From NCBI GenBank assembly GCA_963708675.1, contig CAVPTO010000004.1, positions 496,001 through 560,000 on the forward strand: a stretch of 64,000 nt of DNA, given 5' to 3'. How positions within the stretch are numbered: the first letter of the stretch is position 1; each line of letters opens with the position of its first letter. The notes under the pieces are model-generated. The model was not told the origin of the DNA, did not search any database, and was given only the letters and a program-made list of their open reading frames with translations. The translations under genes were made by a program, and so were the position numbers. Source of the DNA: DATAXP01 sp963708675 (GTDB taxonomy: Bacteria; Planctomycetota; Planctomycetia; Pirellulales; PNKZ01). Positions 9,544-17,020 of this stretch are shown piece after piece.

Positions 9544-10524
9544 ATGCAAAGACGCGCTCTCGTCACAGGCATCACTGGTCAGGACGGCAGTTACCTCGCG
9601 CCGTTCCTGCTCGATCGCGGCTACGAAGTCCACGGCATGGTGCGACGGTCGAGCACCGACTCGCTCGAACGCATCGAGGACATTATCGACCGCGTCAAGC
9701 TGCATCAGGCCGATCTGCTCGATCAACTGTCGATCATCAACTTGATTCGCGAGATTCAGCCGCACGAGGTCTACAACCTCGCGGCGCAAACGTTCGTTCC
9801 CACGAGTTGGTCGCAACCGGTCCTCACCGGCGAATTCACCGCGCTCGGCGTGACGCGCATCCTCGAAGCGATTCGCCTGGTCGATCCGTCGATCCGCTTT
9901 TATCAGGCCAGCAGCAGCGAGATGTTCGGCGCCGTCGTCGAAGAGCCTCAAACCGAGAAGACGCCTTTCTATCCTCGAAGCCCTTACGGCGTCTCCAAGG
10001 TCTACGGCCATTGGATCACCGTGAACTATCGTGAAAGCTATGGCCTCTACGCTTGCTCCGGCATTCTGTTCAATCACGAGTCCCCGCGCCGCGGCAAAGA
10101 GTTCGTCACGCGCAAAGTCACCGACGCCGTTGCACGCATCAAGCTGGGGCTCGAAACAAAGCTCAAGCTCGGCAACCTCGATGCCCAGCGCGATTGGGGT
10201 TTCGCAGGCGACTTCGTCGAAGCCATGTGGCTGATGTTGCAGCAAGACCAACCCGACGATTACGTCATCGCCACCGGCATCAAGCATGCGGTGCGTGAGC
10301 TGGTCGAAGTTGCATTCACCCACGTGGGGCTCGACCCTTACGAGCATGTCGAGATCGACCCTGCCTTCATCCGCCCGGCCGAGGTGAACCATCTGCTTGG
10401 CGATGCCACGAAGGCGAAGACAAAGCTGGGCTGGCAACCGCGCGTCGATTTCAAGGAACTCGTCACCATGATGGTCGACGCCGACCTCGAACGCGTCGCG
10501 CGCGACCAGGCGCATCGCGTCTGA
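9544..10524 (+). CDS. gmd: GDP-mannose 4,6-dehydratase
   Basis: This extended short-chain dehydrogenase converts GDP-D-mannose to GDP-4-keto-6-deoxy-D-mannose, the first step toward GDP-fucose, GDP-rhamnose and related 6-deoxy sugars. The 326-residue protein has the NADP-binding loop VTGITGQDGSY at residues 6-16, the conserved SSSEMFG segment with catalytic Ser/Glu, and YGVSK with the Tyr/Lys pair. It also has FNHESPRRGKEFVTRK and the substrate-binding RDWGFAGDFVEAMW motif. The length is slightly short of typical (about 340-370). No fucose synthase (fcl) or rmd lies beside it, so the final sugar is not determined. Confidence 0.93.
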   Translation: MQRRALVTGITGQDGSYLAPFLLDRGYEVHGMVRRSSTDSLERIEDIIDRVKLHQADLLDQLSIINLIREIQPHEVYNLAAQTFVPTSWSQPVLTGEFTALGVTRILEAIRLVDPSIRFYQASSSEMFGAVVEEPQTEKTPFYPRSPYGVSKVYGHWITVNYRESYGLYACSGILFNHESPRRGKEFVTRKVTDAVARIKLGLETKLKLGNLDAQRDWGFAGDFVEAMWLMLQQDQPDDYVIATGIKHAVRELVEVAFTHVGLDPYEHVEIDPAFIRPAEVNHLLGDATKAKTKLGWQPRVDFKELVTMMVDADLERVARDQAHRV

Positions 10525-10723
10525 TCGAGCTTCCAAACTCGAAAAACTCGTCTCGAGTTATTGCGCACCCTATGGAACGGGGTTAGTGCGCAAAAACGCC
10601 GCGTCATTGTGGCTCGTTCTTGATCTTGACCAGCCCATCTCAGTGCTGGCGCTAGCGTCGCATCGCATGACGCAGCGGTTAAAGTCCGCAAGATTTCGCG
10701 CCGCGCCTGACGATGAACGCAAT

Positions 10724-11095
10724 ATGCTCCGCGCTCTCGTACGAATCGTGCTGGTTGCCTGCGTACTGCCGCTCGTCGCGCCCGCGTCGTCGAATGCCGA
10801 ATGGCCGAAGGCTGGCATGAAGCAGCCCGGCGGGTTCTGCCACTACGGGTACTATTACAACCCGTGCGCGGACTACGGACCGTACTACCGCGGGCCTCGT
10901 TGTCCTGCGGCTCGGTTCACGGTGCGAAAGTTCTGCGGTGTTCCGTACCCGGGATATTACTACGGATACGTGCCCGGCGTTCGTCCTGGCCCACACCAAC
11001 CGTACTCAGCGAGTATCGGCGGCTTGCCAACCTACAGCAAGCCCGCGATGTACTATCTCGCCCGGTCGTGCTCAAGCTGCACTCCTAACCCTTAA
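10724..11095 (+). CDS. Small secreted Tyr/Gly/Pro-rich protein
   Basis: The 123-residue product starts with a clear signal peptide (residues 1-26, ending near SSNA). The mature part is rich in Tyr, Gly, Pro and Cys (HYGYYYNPCADYGPYYRG, GYYYGYVPG) and contains seven cysteines. I do not recognise the family. Tyr-rich secreted proteins can be structural or cross-linked in the envelope, but that is inference. The start at 10724 is chosen for the signal peptide, since the open frame extends further upstream to 10586. Its 3' end overlaps the convergent rtcB gene by 11 bases. Confidence 0.6.
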   Translation: MLRALVRIVLVACVLPLVAPASSNAEWPKAGMKQPGGFCHYGYYYNPCADYGPYYRGPRCPAARFTVRKFCGVPYPGYYYGYVPGVRPGPHQPYSASIGGLPTYSKPAMYYLARSCSSCTPNP

Positions 11096-12548
11096 TCACG
11101 CCAATCGGCCGCATCCGCGCGACCTTCTTCGCCAGCCCCGCTTGATGAACCACCTCGACCACGAGGTCGACGTTCTTGTAAGCATCGGGCTGTTCTTCGG
11201 CCAAGCCTTTCCAACTACGCGCACGCGCGATTACGCCGCGCTCCGCAAGTTCGTGATCAATACGTCGCCCCTTCGCGTGCGCAATCGCCTTGCTGCGACT
11301 CATCACCCGCCCTGCCCCGTGACATGCGGTGCCGAACGTTTGCTCCATGCTGCCGGCCGCGCCAACGAGCACCCAGCTCGCGCGGCCCATATCGCCGGGA
11401 ATGATTACGGGCTGACCAATCTCGCGGTAAGCGTCGGGCACTTCGGCATGCCCAGGCGCGAACGCGCGCGTGGCCCCCTTGCGATGCACCCACACGCGCT
11501 TCTCGCGTCCGGCGATCATGTGACGCTCGAACTTCGCGATGTTGTGAGCGACGTCGTACACCAGATTCATTTGCAGCGACTGCCACGGCCGTGCGAATAC
11601 GGTCTCAAACACTTCGCGCGCCTGCCACATCAGCAACTGCCGATTGCACCACGCGTAGTTCGCCGCCGCGCCCATCGCTCCCAGATACTTCTGTCCCGCC
11701 GGGCTGCACACCGGCGCACAGGCCAACTGCCGATCGGGCAGCGCGATGCCGTACTTCTCGGGCACTCCGCGCAGATCCTTGAGCGCGTCGTCGCACACTT
11801 GGTAACCCAACCCTCGCGATCCCGAGTGGATCATCACGCAAACCATACCCTTGCGCAGCCCCATCGTCGCGGCAGCACGGTCGTCGAACACTTCGTCGAC
11901 GACCTGCACTTCCATGAAGTGATTGCCCGAGCCGAGCGTGCCGCACTGATCCGCGCCCCGCTCGATGGCGCGGTCGCTCACCAGGTCCGGGTCCGCCTCG
12001 TCGATGCGGCCACGCGCCTCGGTGTGGTCGAGATCGCCCGGCGTCGCAAGCCCGCGCTCGATCAGTGCGCGCGGACCTTCCCCCATCAGCCGATGCAGTT
12101 GCTTGCGATCGAAGTGATACTTGCCCGAGCGTCCGACACCCGTCGGCACCTCGGCGAACAATGCTTCGATCAGTCGTCGCAGATGCGGCTGCACCTCGGC
12201 AACGTCGAGGTTCGACCGCACGAGCCGCACACCGCAGTTGATGTCGTAGCCGACGCCGCCCGGTGAAATCACGCCCCCCTCGTCGGGATCGGTCGCACAC
12301 ACGCCGCCGATGCAAAACCCGTAGCCCCAATGAATGTCCGGCATGGCGAGGCTCGCCATCTGAATGCCCGGCAAATGCGCGACGTTCGCCACCTGATCGA
12401 GTGCCGCGTCGTAGCGGATCATCTCCATCAGTTCTTCGCTGGCATACACGAGACCATCGACGCGCATGCCCGCGCGGTAATGCTTGGGAATGCGCCAGCA
12501 ATTCGCGTTGACTTGCTCGAGCGGTCCCTGGAATGGCCCGTTGGGCAT
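11085..12548 (-). CDS. rtcB: RNA-splicing ligase RtcB
   Basis: RtcB joins RNA 2',3'-cyclic phosphate or 3'-phosphate ends to 5'-hydroxyl ends using GTP and Mn2+, for RNA repair. The 487-residue protein shows the conserved MPDIHWGYGFCIGG segment, the metal-binding Cys in GYDINCGVR, GTLGSGNHFMEVQ, HSGSRGLG, and the C-terminal KGATRAFAPG region near the His that is guanylylated. The start at 12548 (MPNGPFQG) fits family length, and an upstream extension to 12623 is less likely. It lies downstream of the archease gene on the same strand, separated by a palindromic repeat. Archease is the known activator of RtcB, so the pair is functionally coherent. Confidence 0.93.
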   Translation of the reverse strand: MPNGPFQGPLEQVNANCWRIPKHYRAGMRVDGLVYASEELMEMIRYDAALDQVANVAHLPGIQMASLAMPDIHWGYGFCIGGVCATDPDEGGVISPGGVGYDINCGVRLVRSNLDVAEVQPHLRRLIEALFAEVPTGVGRSGKYHFDRKQLHRLMGEGPRALIERGLATPGDLDHTEARGRIDEADPDLVSDRAIERGADQCGTLGSGNHFMEVQVVDEVFDDRAAATMGLRKGMVCVMIHSGSRGLGYQVCDDALKDLRGVPEKYGIALPDRQLACAPVCSPAGQKYLGAMGAAANYAWCNRQLLMWQAREVFETVFARPWQSLQMNLVYDVAHNIAKFERHMIAGREKRVWVHRKGATRAFAPGHAEVPDAYREIGQPVIIPGDMGRASWVLVGAAGSMEQTFGTACHGAGRVMSRSKAIAHAKGRRIDHELAERGVIARARSWKGLAEEQPDAYKNVDLVVEVVHQAGLAKKVARMRPIGVIKG

Positions 12549-12579
12549 GATCGCACCGTGGTTGTGTGTCGTCGTTCTT

Positions 12580-12660
12580 CGGTTAGCCGCGACCCGCAAG
12601 GGGAGCGCGGTTGTGTACTCCACCTCGACACGCGCTCCGCTGGCGCGTCGCGGCTAACCG
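12580..12660. repeat. Palindromic repeat, GGTTAGCCGCGAC family, copy 1
   Basis: Imperfect inverted arms (12581-12609 and 12631-12659) begin and end with GGTTAGCCGCGAC and GTCGCGGCTAACC. The same outer sequence recurs at 25194-25243 and 32222-32332. It lies in the short gap between the archease and rtcB genes and may fold as a hairpin in their transcript. Confidence 0.8.
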
Positions 12661-12666
12661 GTTGCA

Positions 12667-13077
12667 CTAAATATCGACGATCACTTCTGCCAACCATCCA
12701 TTATCGGTCTGCTCGACCTTCAGGCCGTGATAAGTGATCGCCTTCACTTCGTGTTCCAGCGGACGCTCGAACTCGGTCCAAGGTTCGCCGCGAATCTTCG
12801 CCGTCAGCTTGCAGTCCTCGACATGCACTTCGAACTCGCACGACACAATCTTCTCGGCCTCGAAGCGATACAACAGCTCGTTCAGCCAATCGAAGAACAG
12901 GTCGTCGAGTCGTTCTGTCGCGAGCTCGATGGCAAACGAAGTCGAAGGTCGCACATTCGCCAGATCGCCCGCGATCACCGTAAGCAATCCCCGCGCAGCC
13001 TCGACGAATAGCGCATCGAGATCGGCCGCTCGCACGCGGATGCCCAAATCGGCCGTGTGATCAAACGTCTCGAACAT
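12667..13077 (-). CDS. Archease
   Basis: The 136-residue protein matches the archease family throughout: MFETFDHTADLGIRVRA at the start, LFVEAARGLLTVI, a LFFDWLNELLYRFE helix, and a C-terminal VKAITYHGLKVEQ segment. Archease speeds guanylylation and turnover of the RtcB RNA ligase, using metal-binding acidic residues such as the Asp in DHTAD. The start at 13077 matches family length, although the frame stays open to 13224. The rtcB gene follows 118 bases downstream on the same strand, which supports the call. Confidence 0.9.
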   Translation of the reverse strand: MFETFDHTADLGIRVRAADLDALFVEAARGLLTVIAGDLANVRPSTSFAIELATERLDDLFFDWLNELLYRFEAEKIVSCEFEVHVEDCKLTAKIRGEPWTEFERPLEHEVKAITYHGLKVEQTDNGWLAEVIVDI

Positions 13078-13154
13078 CGTCGCCTCCAGCGGTATCCTAG
13101 GGGCCGCGCAGCCAATTGAGTACCGACACACGCAACCTCGGTCTGTGACGTCCT

Positions 13155-13240
13155 GTAGGGAACGCCCTCCGTGGCGTTCCGTGGATCGCCATGGACGATC
13201 AACAGCAGGTTCACGGAACGCCACGGAGGGCGTTCCCTAC
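13155..13240. repeat. Perfect 29-bp inverted repeat (GTAGGGAACGCC family)
   Basis: Arms 13155-13183 and 13212-13240 are exact reverse complements, 29 bases each, with a 28-base loop. It lies between the divergent archease and DUF202 genes. It could be a mobile palindrome or a strong RNA hairpin. No second copy was seen in the window. Confidence 0.85.
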
Positions 13241-13264
13241 AAAGTTGCTGAAAGGCAAATCCGA

Positions 13265-13648
13265 ATGCAAAATGACGATCCCGAAGACCCGCGCGTCCGC
13301 TTGGCCGGCGAGCGCACGCTGCTCGCTTGGGTCAGGACCGGGCTGGCCATGATGGGGTTCGGCTTCGTCGTCGCGCGATTCGGCCTCTTTCTGCGCGAGC
13401 TCGCCGCCGTCGGCACGGTGGACCATGCGCGTCACACGACCGCGTCGCTGTGGATTGGCACCGTGCTGGTGCTCTTGGGCGTCGCCGTGAATCTGATCGC
13501 TGCGTGGGAGCACGTGCGATTCCTTCGCCGTATCGACGCTCGCTTACCCTACGCGCCGCCGCGCTGGTCGCTCAGCGTGATCGTCTCCGTGATCTTGTCG
13601 ATCATCGGCATCGCGATGGCCGCGTACCTGGTGATCCTTCGTGGTTAA
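13265..13648 (+). CDS. DUF202 (YidH-like) membrane protein
   Basis: The 127-residue protein has the DUF202 hallmark LAGERTLLAWVRTGLAMMGFGF at its N-terminus, then two further hydrophobic helices (about residues 62-80 and 100-124), giving three membrane segments. The start at 13265 begins MQNDDPEDPRVRLAGER and lies just after the 29-bp inverted repeat. The role of this family in the inner membrane is not well established. No operon partner is apparent. Confidence 0.8.
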   Translation: MQNDDPEDPRVRLAGERTLLAWVRTGLAMMGFGFVVARFGLFLRELAAVGTVDHARHTTASLWIGTVLVLLGVAVNLIAAWEHVRFLRRIDARLPYAPPRWSLSVIVSVILSIIGIAMAAYLVILRG

Positions 13649-13778
13649 AACCCTCTCCCTTTGGGAGAGGGTGGCGGCGCAGCCGCCGGGTGAGGGCGGG
13701 TTGCAGTAGAAAGCGCTTACCAATTCAACCCGCCCTCATCGCCGCTTCGCGGCACCTTCTCCCGAAGGGAGAAGGGTT
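13649..13778. repeat. Intergenic palindromic repeat, CCCTCTCCC/GGGAGAGGG family, copy 1
   Basis: A compound inverted repeat: outer arms CCCTCTCCC-type and GGGAGAAGGG-type, with an inner GGCGGCGCAGCCGCC hairpin and a GAGGGCGGGTTG/CAACCCGCCCTC stem. A close copy lies at 31711-31842 and a variant at 19209-19323. This type of GC-rich repeat is widespread in bacterial intergenic DNA, and its function is unknown. Confidence 0.85.
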
Positions 13779-13790
13779 GGAAACGCGAAA

Positions 13791-13864
13791 TATCCCCGAC
13801 AGGGCTCGAACCTGTAACCTCTGCCTTCGGAGGGCAGCGCTCTATCCAATTGGGCTACGGGGAC
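13791..13864 (-). tRNA. tRNA-Arg, anticodon CCG
   Basis: The minus strand reads as a complete 74-nt cloverleaf. The acceptor stem GTCCCCG pairs with CGGGGAT with discriminator A, and there is a D-arm. The anticodon stem CTGCC/GGCAG encloses loop CTCCGAA, and the T-arm contains GGTTCGAGCC. The anticodon CCG reads Arg codon CGG. CCA is not encoded. Confidence 0.93.
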
Positions 13865-13963
13865 ATGCTGAACGACGGACATTAGAGAAGATGTCCGGAG
13901 CTCGTCAGGTTACCCCATGCTCTGGTCGATGTCACGAGCGCGGGCGATTATGACGCGTAAGCG

Positions 13964-15217
13964 TCATGTGGCTCGATGAGCAGCGGCCGCGGGCGACTGT
14001 CGCAGGTAGTTCGGGCGGCGGAGCGGCGACTCTTGCAGGCTTCGCTTCGTGATGCCGAAGAAGGCAGCCATCTCGGCGACGACGATGTCCTGTTCGGCAG
14101 CTTGCAACTCGGGGAAGATCGGCAGCGCGATCGTCTCGACTGCGGCGGCCTCGGTGTGCGGCAGGCTTCCGACGGCGTAGTTGAGATACGCGAAGCACTT
14201 CTGCTGATGCAGCGGAATCGGGTAGTAGATCTCGGTGCCGATCTTGCGCTCGGTGAGATACTGACGCAGCGCATCGCGCTTGCCGCCAGGAATGCGGACG
14301 ATGTACTGATTCCACACGTGACGACGATCGGGCAGCGCGATCGGCAAGCTGATGTGTTGGTCGAGGCCGTAAGCGGCGAAGAGCTGCGTATAACGCTTGG
14401 CGTGAGCGGCGCGCATGTCGGTCCAGCGATCGAGGTGCGGCAACTTCACTTTCAACACCGCAGCCTGCAGCGTGTCGAGCCGGCTGTTAATGCCGATGAG
14501 TTGATGATGATAGCGCGGTTGCATGCCATGAACGCGCAGCAGCTTCAAACGTTCGGCCAAATCGTCGCGGCGCGTCGTGCACAGTCCGCCGTCGCCGAAC
14601 CCGCCGAGGTTCTTGGTCGGATAGAAGCTGAAGCACGCGATGTCGCCGAGCGTGCCGGCGCGCTGGCCTTGGTACTCGGCGCCGATGGCCTGGCAAGCGT
14701 CTTCAATGACGGTGATGCCCGTGGCCTTGGCGATCTTGTTGATGCGATTCATCTCAGCCGCCTGACCATACAGATGCACGGGGATGATGGCCCGCGTCGA
14801 CGGCGTGATGCGCGTGGCAATCGAGTCGGGGTCGATGTTGTACGTCGACGGATCGATGTCGGCGAAGACGGGCGTCGCGCCGAGGCGCGTGACGGCGCTG
14901 GCCGTGGCGAAGAACGTATAGCTGGGAACGATCACCTCGTCGCCGGGACCGACGTTGATGGCCATGAGCGCGAGCAACAGCGCGTCGCTGCCCGAGGCGC
15001 AGGCGATCGAGTGCGGTGCGCGGCAGTAGGTGGCGAGGGCTTGTTCGAGCTCTTGGCATTCGGGGCCGAGCACGAAGCGCCCCGAGCGGCAAACGCTGGT
15101 GAGGGCGGCGAGGATTTCGCCTTCCAACTCGCGGTACTGACGCTGCATGTCGATCAGCGGTACCGGAACTCCAGCGGATTGATTCGATGCTCCGGCGTCC
15201 TTGCCTGATGTTGCCAT
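13964..15217 (-). CDS. DegT/DnrJ/EryC1/StrS-family PLP aminotransferase
   Basis: The 417-residue enzyme belongs to the sugar aminotransferases that aminate keto-deoxy nucleotide sugars using PLP. Family motifs are in order: VPLIDMQRQYRELEGEI, GRFVLGPECQELE, ACASGSDALLLALMA, DEVIVPSYTFFATA, IPVHLYGQ, VIEDACQAIGAEY, and the PLP-lysine segment CFSFYPTKNLGGFGDGG. The C-terminus ends with a short His/Ala-rich tail after the conserved AAFFG region. It probably feeds a glycan with amino sugars, consistent with the polysaccharide genes upstream, although it stands alone here. Confidence 0.9.
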   Translation of the reverse strand: MATSGKDAGASNQSAGVPVPLIDMQRQYRELEGEILAALTSVCRSGRFVLGPECQELEQALATYCRAPHSIACASGSDALLLALMAINVGPGDEVIVPSYTFFATASAVTRLGATPVFADIDPSTYNIDPDSIATRITPSTRAIIPVHLYGQAAEMNRINKIAKATGITVIEDACQAIGAEYQGQRAGTLGDIACFSFYPTKNLGGFGDGGLCTTRRDDLAERLKLLRVHGMQPRYHHQLIGINSRLDTLQAAVLKVKLPHLDRWTDMRAAHAKRYTQLFAAYGLDQHISLPIALPDRRHVWNQYIVRIPGGKRDALRQYLTERKIGTEIYYPIPLHQQKCFAYLNYAVGSLPHTEAAAVETIALPIFPELQAAEQDIVVAEMAAFFGITKRSLQESPLRRPNYLRQSPAAAAHRAT

Positions 15218-15295
15218 AAGTCGTAGCCTCGCTTGGGTCGCAGCCGCGCTTGGTGGGTGAAGCGGCGAACGTTACGAGCATGGACGGGGTGCGTC

Positions 15296-15368
15296 AAGCC
15301 CAGGGCCTGCCGGCCCTGGGTGAGCAGGAAATACGCACAATTACCCAGGGCCGGCAGGCCCTGGGCTT
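15296..15368. repeat. Paired CCCAGGGCC hairpins
   Basis: Two arms, 15296-15321 and 15343-15368, are exact reverse complements of each other. Each arm is itself a hairpin with CCCAGGGCC and GGCCCTGGG stems. Similar single hairpins act as terminators at 35983-36003, 38696-38720 and 63676-63697. Here they lie between the ABM-domain gene and the aminotransferase gene, where they could separate the two minus-strand transcripts. Confidence 0.85.
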
Positions 15369-15395
15369 GGGCCGCAAGGGCGCAGCAATGCAGTG

Positions 15396-15683
15396 CTAGC
15401 AGACCATTGCCGACTTGTGCGGGACGCGATCGACGAGAGGCAGCACCTTCGGCTGATAGATCGTCGTGTAGGCGGTTGCCTTGCGGTGGTCGTCGAGAAA
15501 CTCTTGCGAGAGCCAATGCTCGCAAAGGATGAACACCTTCGCGTCAGCCTCGGAGTGATAGACGTCGAACCGCTCGCAGCCGGGTTCTTGTCGCGACAGC
15601 CGCCCCTGCTCGCGCAGCAACTCTTCGACCTTGGCGATGTCCGCTTCGTTCTTCACGGTCAACAGAATGAGCAGGTGCAGCAT
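15396..15683 (-). CDS. ABM-domain (YgiN-like) monooxygenase
   Basis: The 95-residue protein fits the antibiotic-biosynthesis-monooxygenase fold, a dimeric ferredoxin-like domain: LLILLTVKNEADIAKVEELL, RLSRQEPGCERFDVYHSEA, VFILCEHWLSQEFLDDHRK. Small members such as YgiN act as quinol monooxygenases or bind heme or other aromatics, and the substrate here is unknown. It starts 2 bases after the argG stop, so the two are likely co-transcribed. Confidence 0.82.
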   Translation of the reverse strand: MLHLLILLTVKNEADIAKVEELLREQGRLSRQEPGCERFDVYHSEADAKVFILCEHWLSQEFLDDHRKATAYTTIYQPKVLPLVDRVPHKSAMVC

Positions 15684-15685
15684 CG

Positions 15686-16900
15686 TTAATACTTTCGCTT
15701 GTTGACTTGTCCTTGCACGCGGATCGGCAGGCCTTGGATGCGAAGAAAGCCCTCGGCGTCGGTCTGATTGTACGAGCCGCCCCCTTCCATGCTGGCGATG
15801 GCCTCGTCGTACAAGCTGTGCGGGCTGCTACGGCTGGCGACGCTGATGTTGCCTTTGTATAGGCTAAGCTTCACCTGCCCCGTCACCGGCTTTTGAGCTT
15901 CGCGAATGAATGCCAGCAGTGCGTCGAACTTCGCGTGATACCAGAAACCGTAGTACACCATCTCGGCAACTTCCGGCGCGAGGCGATCGCGCAAGTGCGT
16001 CAGGTCGCGGTCGAGGGTGAGTTGTTCGACGTAGCGATGCGCGTCGTACAGCAGCGTCATGCCCGGCGCTTCGTACACGCCGCGGCTCTTCATGCCGACG
16101 AAACGATTCTCGACCACGTCGATGCGGCCGACACCGTTGCGTCCGCCGATGCGGTTCAGTTCTTGCACGATGGCGAGCGCAGAGAGCTTCTTGCCGTTCA
16201 CCGCCGTCGGCACGCCCGACACGAAATCGATCGTAACGATCTCGGCCTTGTCGGGAGCTTCGCGCGGTGAAACCGTCATGCCGAAGTCAACCAACTCGAC
16301 GCCGTTGACGGTCAGGTCTTCGAGCTTGCCGGCTTCGTAGCTGATGTGCAGGCAGTTCTCGTCCGAGCTGTAAGGTTTGGCGGCACTCGCCTTGACGGGA
16401 ATTTTCTTCGCCTCGCAATAGGCGATCAGTTCCGTGCGACCTGGGAACTGTTTGCGAAACGCTTCGATTCGCCACGGCGCGATCACCTTCACCGAAGGTT
16501 CAAGCGCCTCGGCCGCGAGCTGGAAGCGGCATTGATCGTTCCCTTTGCCGGTCGCGCCGTGGGCGTAGGCGTCGGCCCCGACTTCGCGGGCGATTTGCAG
16601 ACATGCCTTCGAGATCAGCGGCCTCGCGATGCTCGTGCCCAACAGGTACATGCCTTCGTACTTCGCCTGCCATTGCAACACGGGGAAGGCGAAATCGCGG
16701 CAGAGTTCTTCTTGCACGTCGACGATGCGCGAGCTTTTCGCTCCGCACTGCCGGGCCTTGGCGAGCGTCGCCTCGCGATCTTCGCACGGCTGCCCAAGGT
16801 CGACGTAGACGGCATGCACCTCGTAGCCTTGGTCTTGCAACCAGCCGAGGATGACCGAGGTATCGAGACCGCCCGAATAAGCGAGAACGCAACTAGGCAT
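15686..16900 (-). CDS. argG: Argininosuccinate synthase
   Basis: ArgG condenses citrulline and aspartate with ATP to argininosuccinate, the penultimate step of arginine synthesis. The 404-residue protein is full length. It has the ATP pyrophosphatase loop AYSGGLDTSV near the N-terminus, the HGATGKGNDQCRFQLA citrulline/aspartate-binding segment, and GRNGVGRIDVVENRFVGMKS. The start is at the family-typical MPSCVLAYSGG. The ABM-domain gene follows immediately. No other arg genes are in the window. Confidence 0.96.
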   Translation of the reverse strand: MPSCVLAYSGGLDTSVILGWLQDQGYEVHAVYVDLGQPCEDREATLAKARQCGAKSSRIVDVQEELCRDFAFPVLQWQAKYEGMYLLGTSIARPLISKACLQIAREVGADAYAHGATGKGNDQCRFQLAAEALEPSVKVIAPWRIEAFRKQFPGRTELIAYCEAKKIPVKASAAKPYSSDENCLHISYEAGKLEDLTVNGVELVDFGMTVSPREAPDKAEIVTIDFVSGVPTAVNGKKLSALAIVQELNRIGGRNGVGRIDVVENRFVGMKSRGVYEAPGMTLLYDAHRYVEQLTLDRDLTHLRDRLAPEVAEMVYYGFWYHAKFDALLAFIREAQKPVTGQVKLSLYKGNISVASRSSPHSLYDEAIASMEGGGSYNQTDAEGFLRIQGLPIRVQGQVNKRKY

Positions 16901-16909
16901 GGCGAGAAT

Positions 16910-17003
16910 GTCAGTGGTCAGGTGTCAGTTGCCAGAACGAACCGCCCATCATAGAAGAGGCGCGCCGCATGCGAAAGCACCGGCTTTTCAACTGACCACT
17001 GAC
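16910..17003. repeat. Short inverted repeat GTCAGTGGTCAG between argG and pyk
   Basis: GTCAGTGGTCAG at 16910-16921 is the exact reverse complement of CTGACCACTGAC at 16992-17003. Partial repeats of the same words (GTGTCAGTT, AACTGACC) lie alongside. It fills the gap between pyk and argG, and no function is evident. Confidence 0.6.
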
Positions 17004-17020
17004 CACGGACAACTGACCCT

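Noticed and set aside
9292..10536. Minus-strand open frame opposite gmd
   Set aside because: Shadow of gmd, and no signal of its own in the divergent gap.
10938..12266. Plus-strand open frame of about 440 codons opposite rtcB
   Set aside because: Shadow of rtcB, whose motifs are unmistakable.
13976..15208. Plus-strand open frame of about 410 codons opposite the sugar aminotransferase
   Set aside because: Exact shadow of a well-supported DegT-family gene. Arg/Glu/Val-rich with no family motif.
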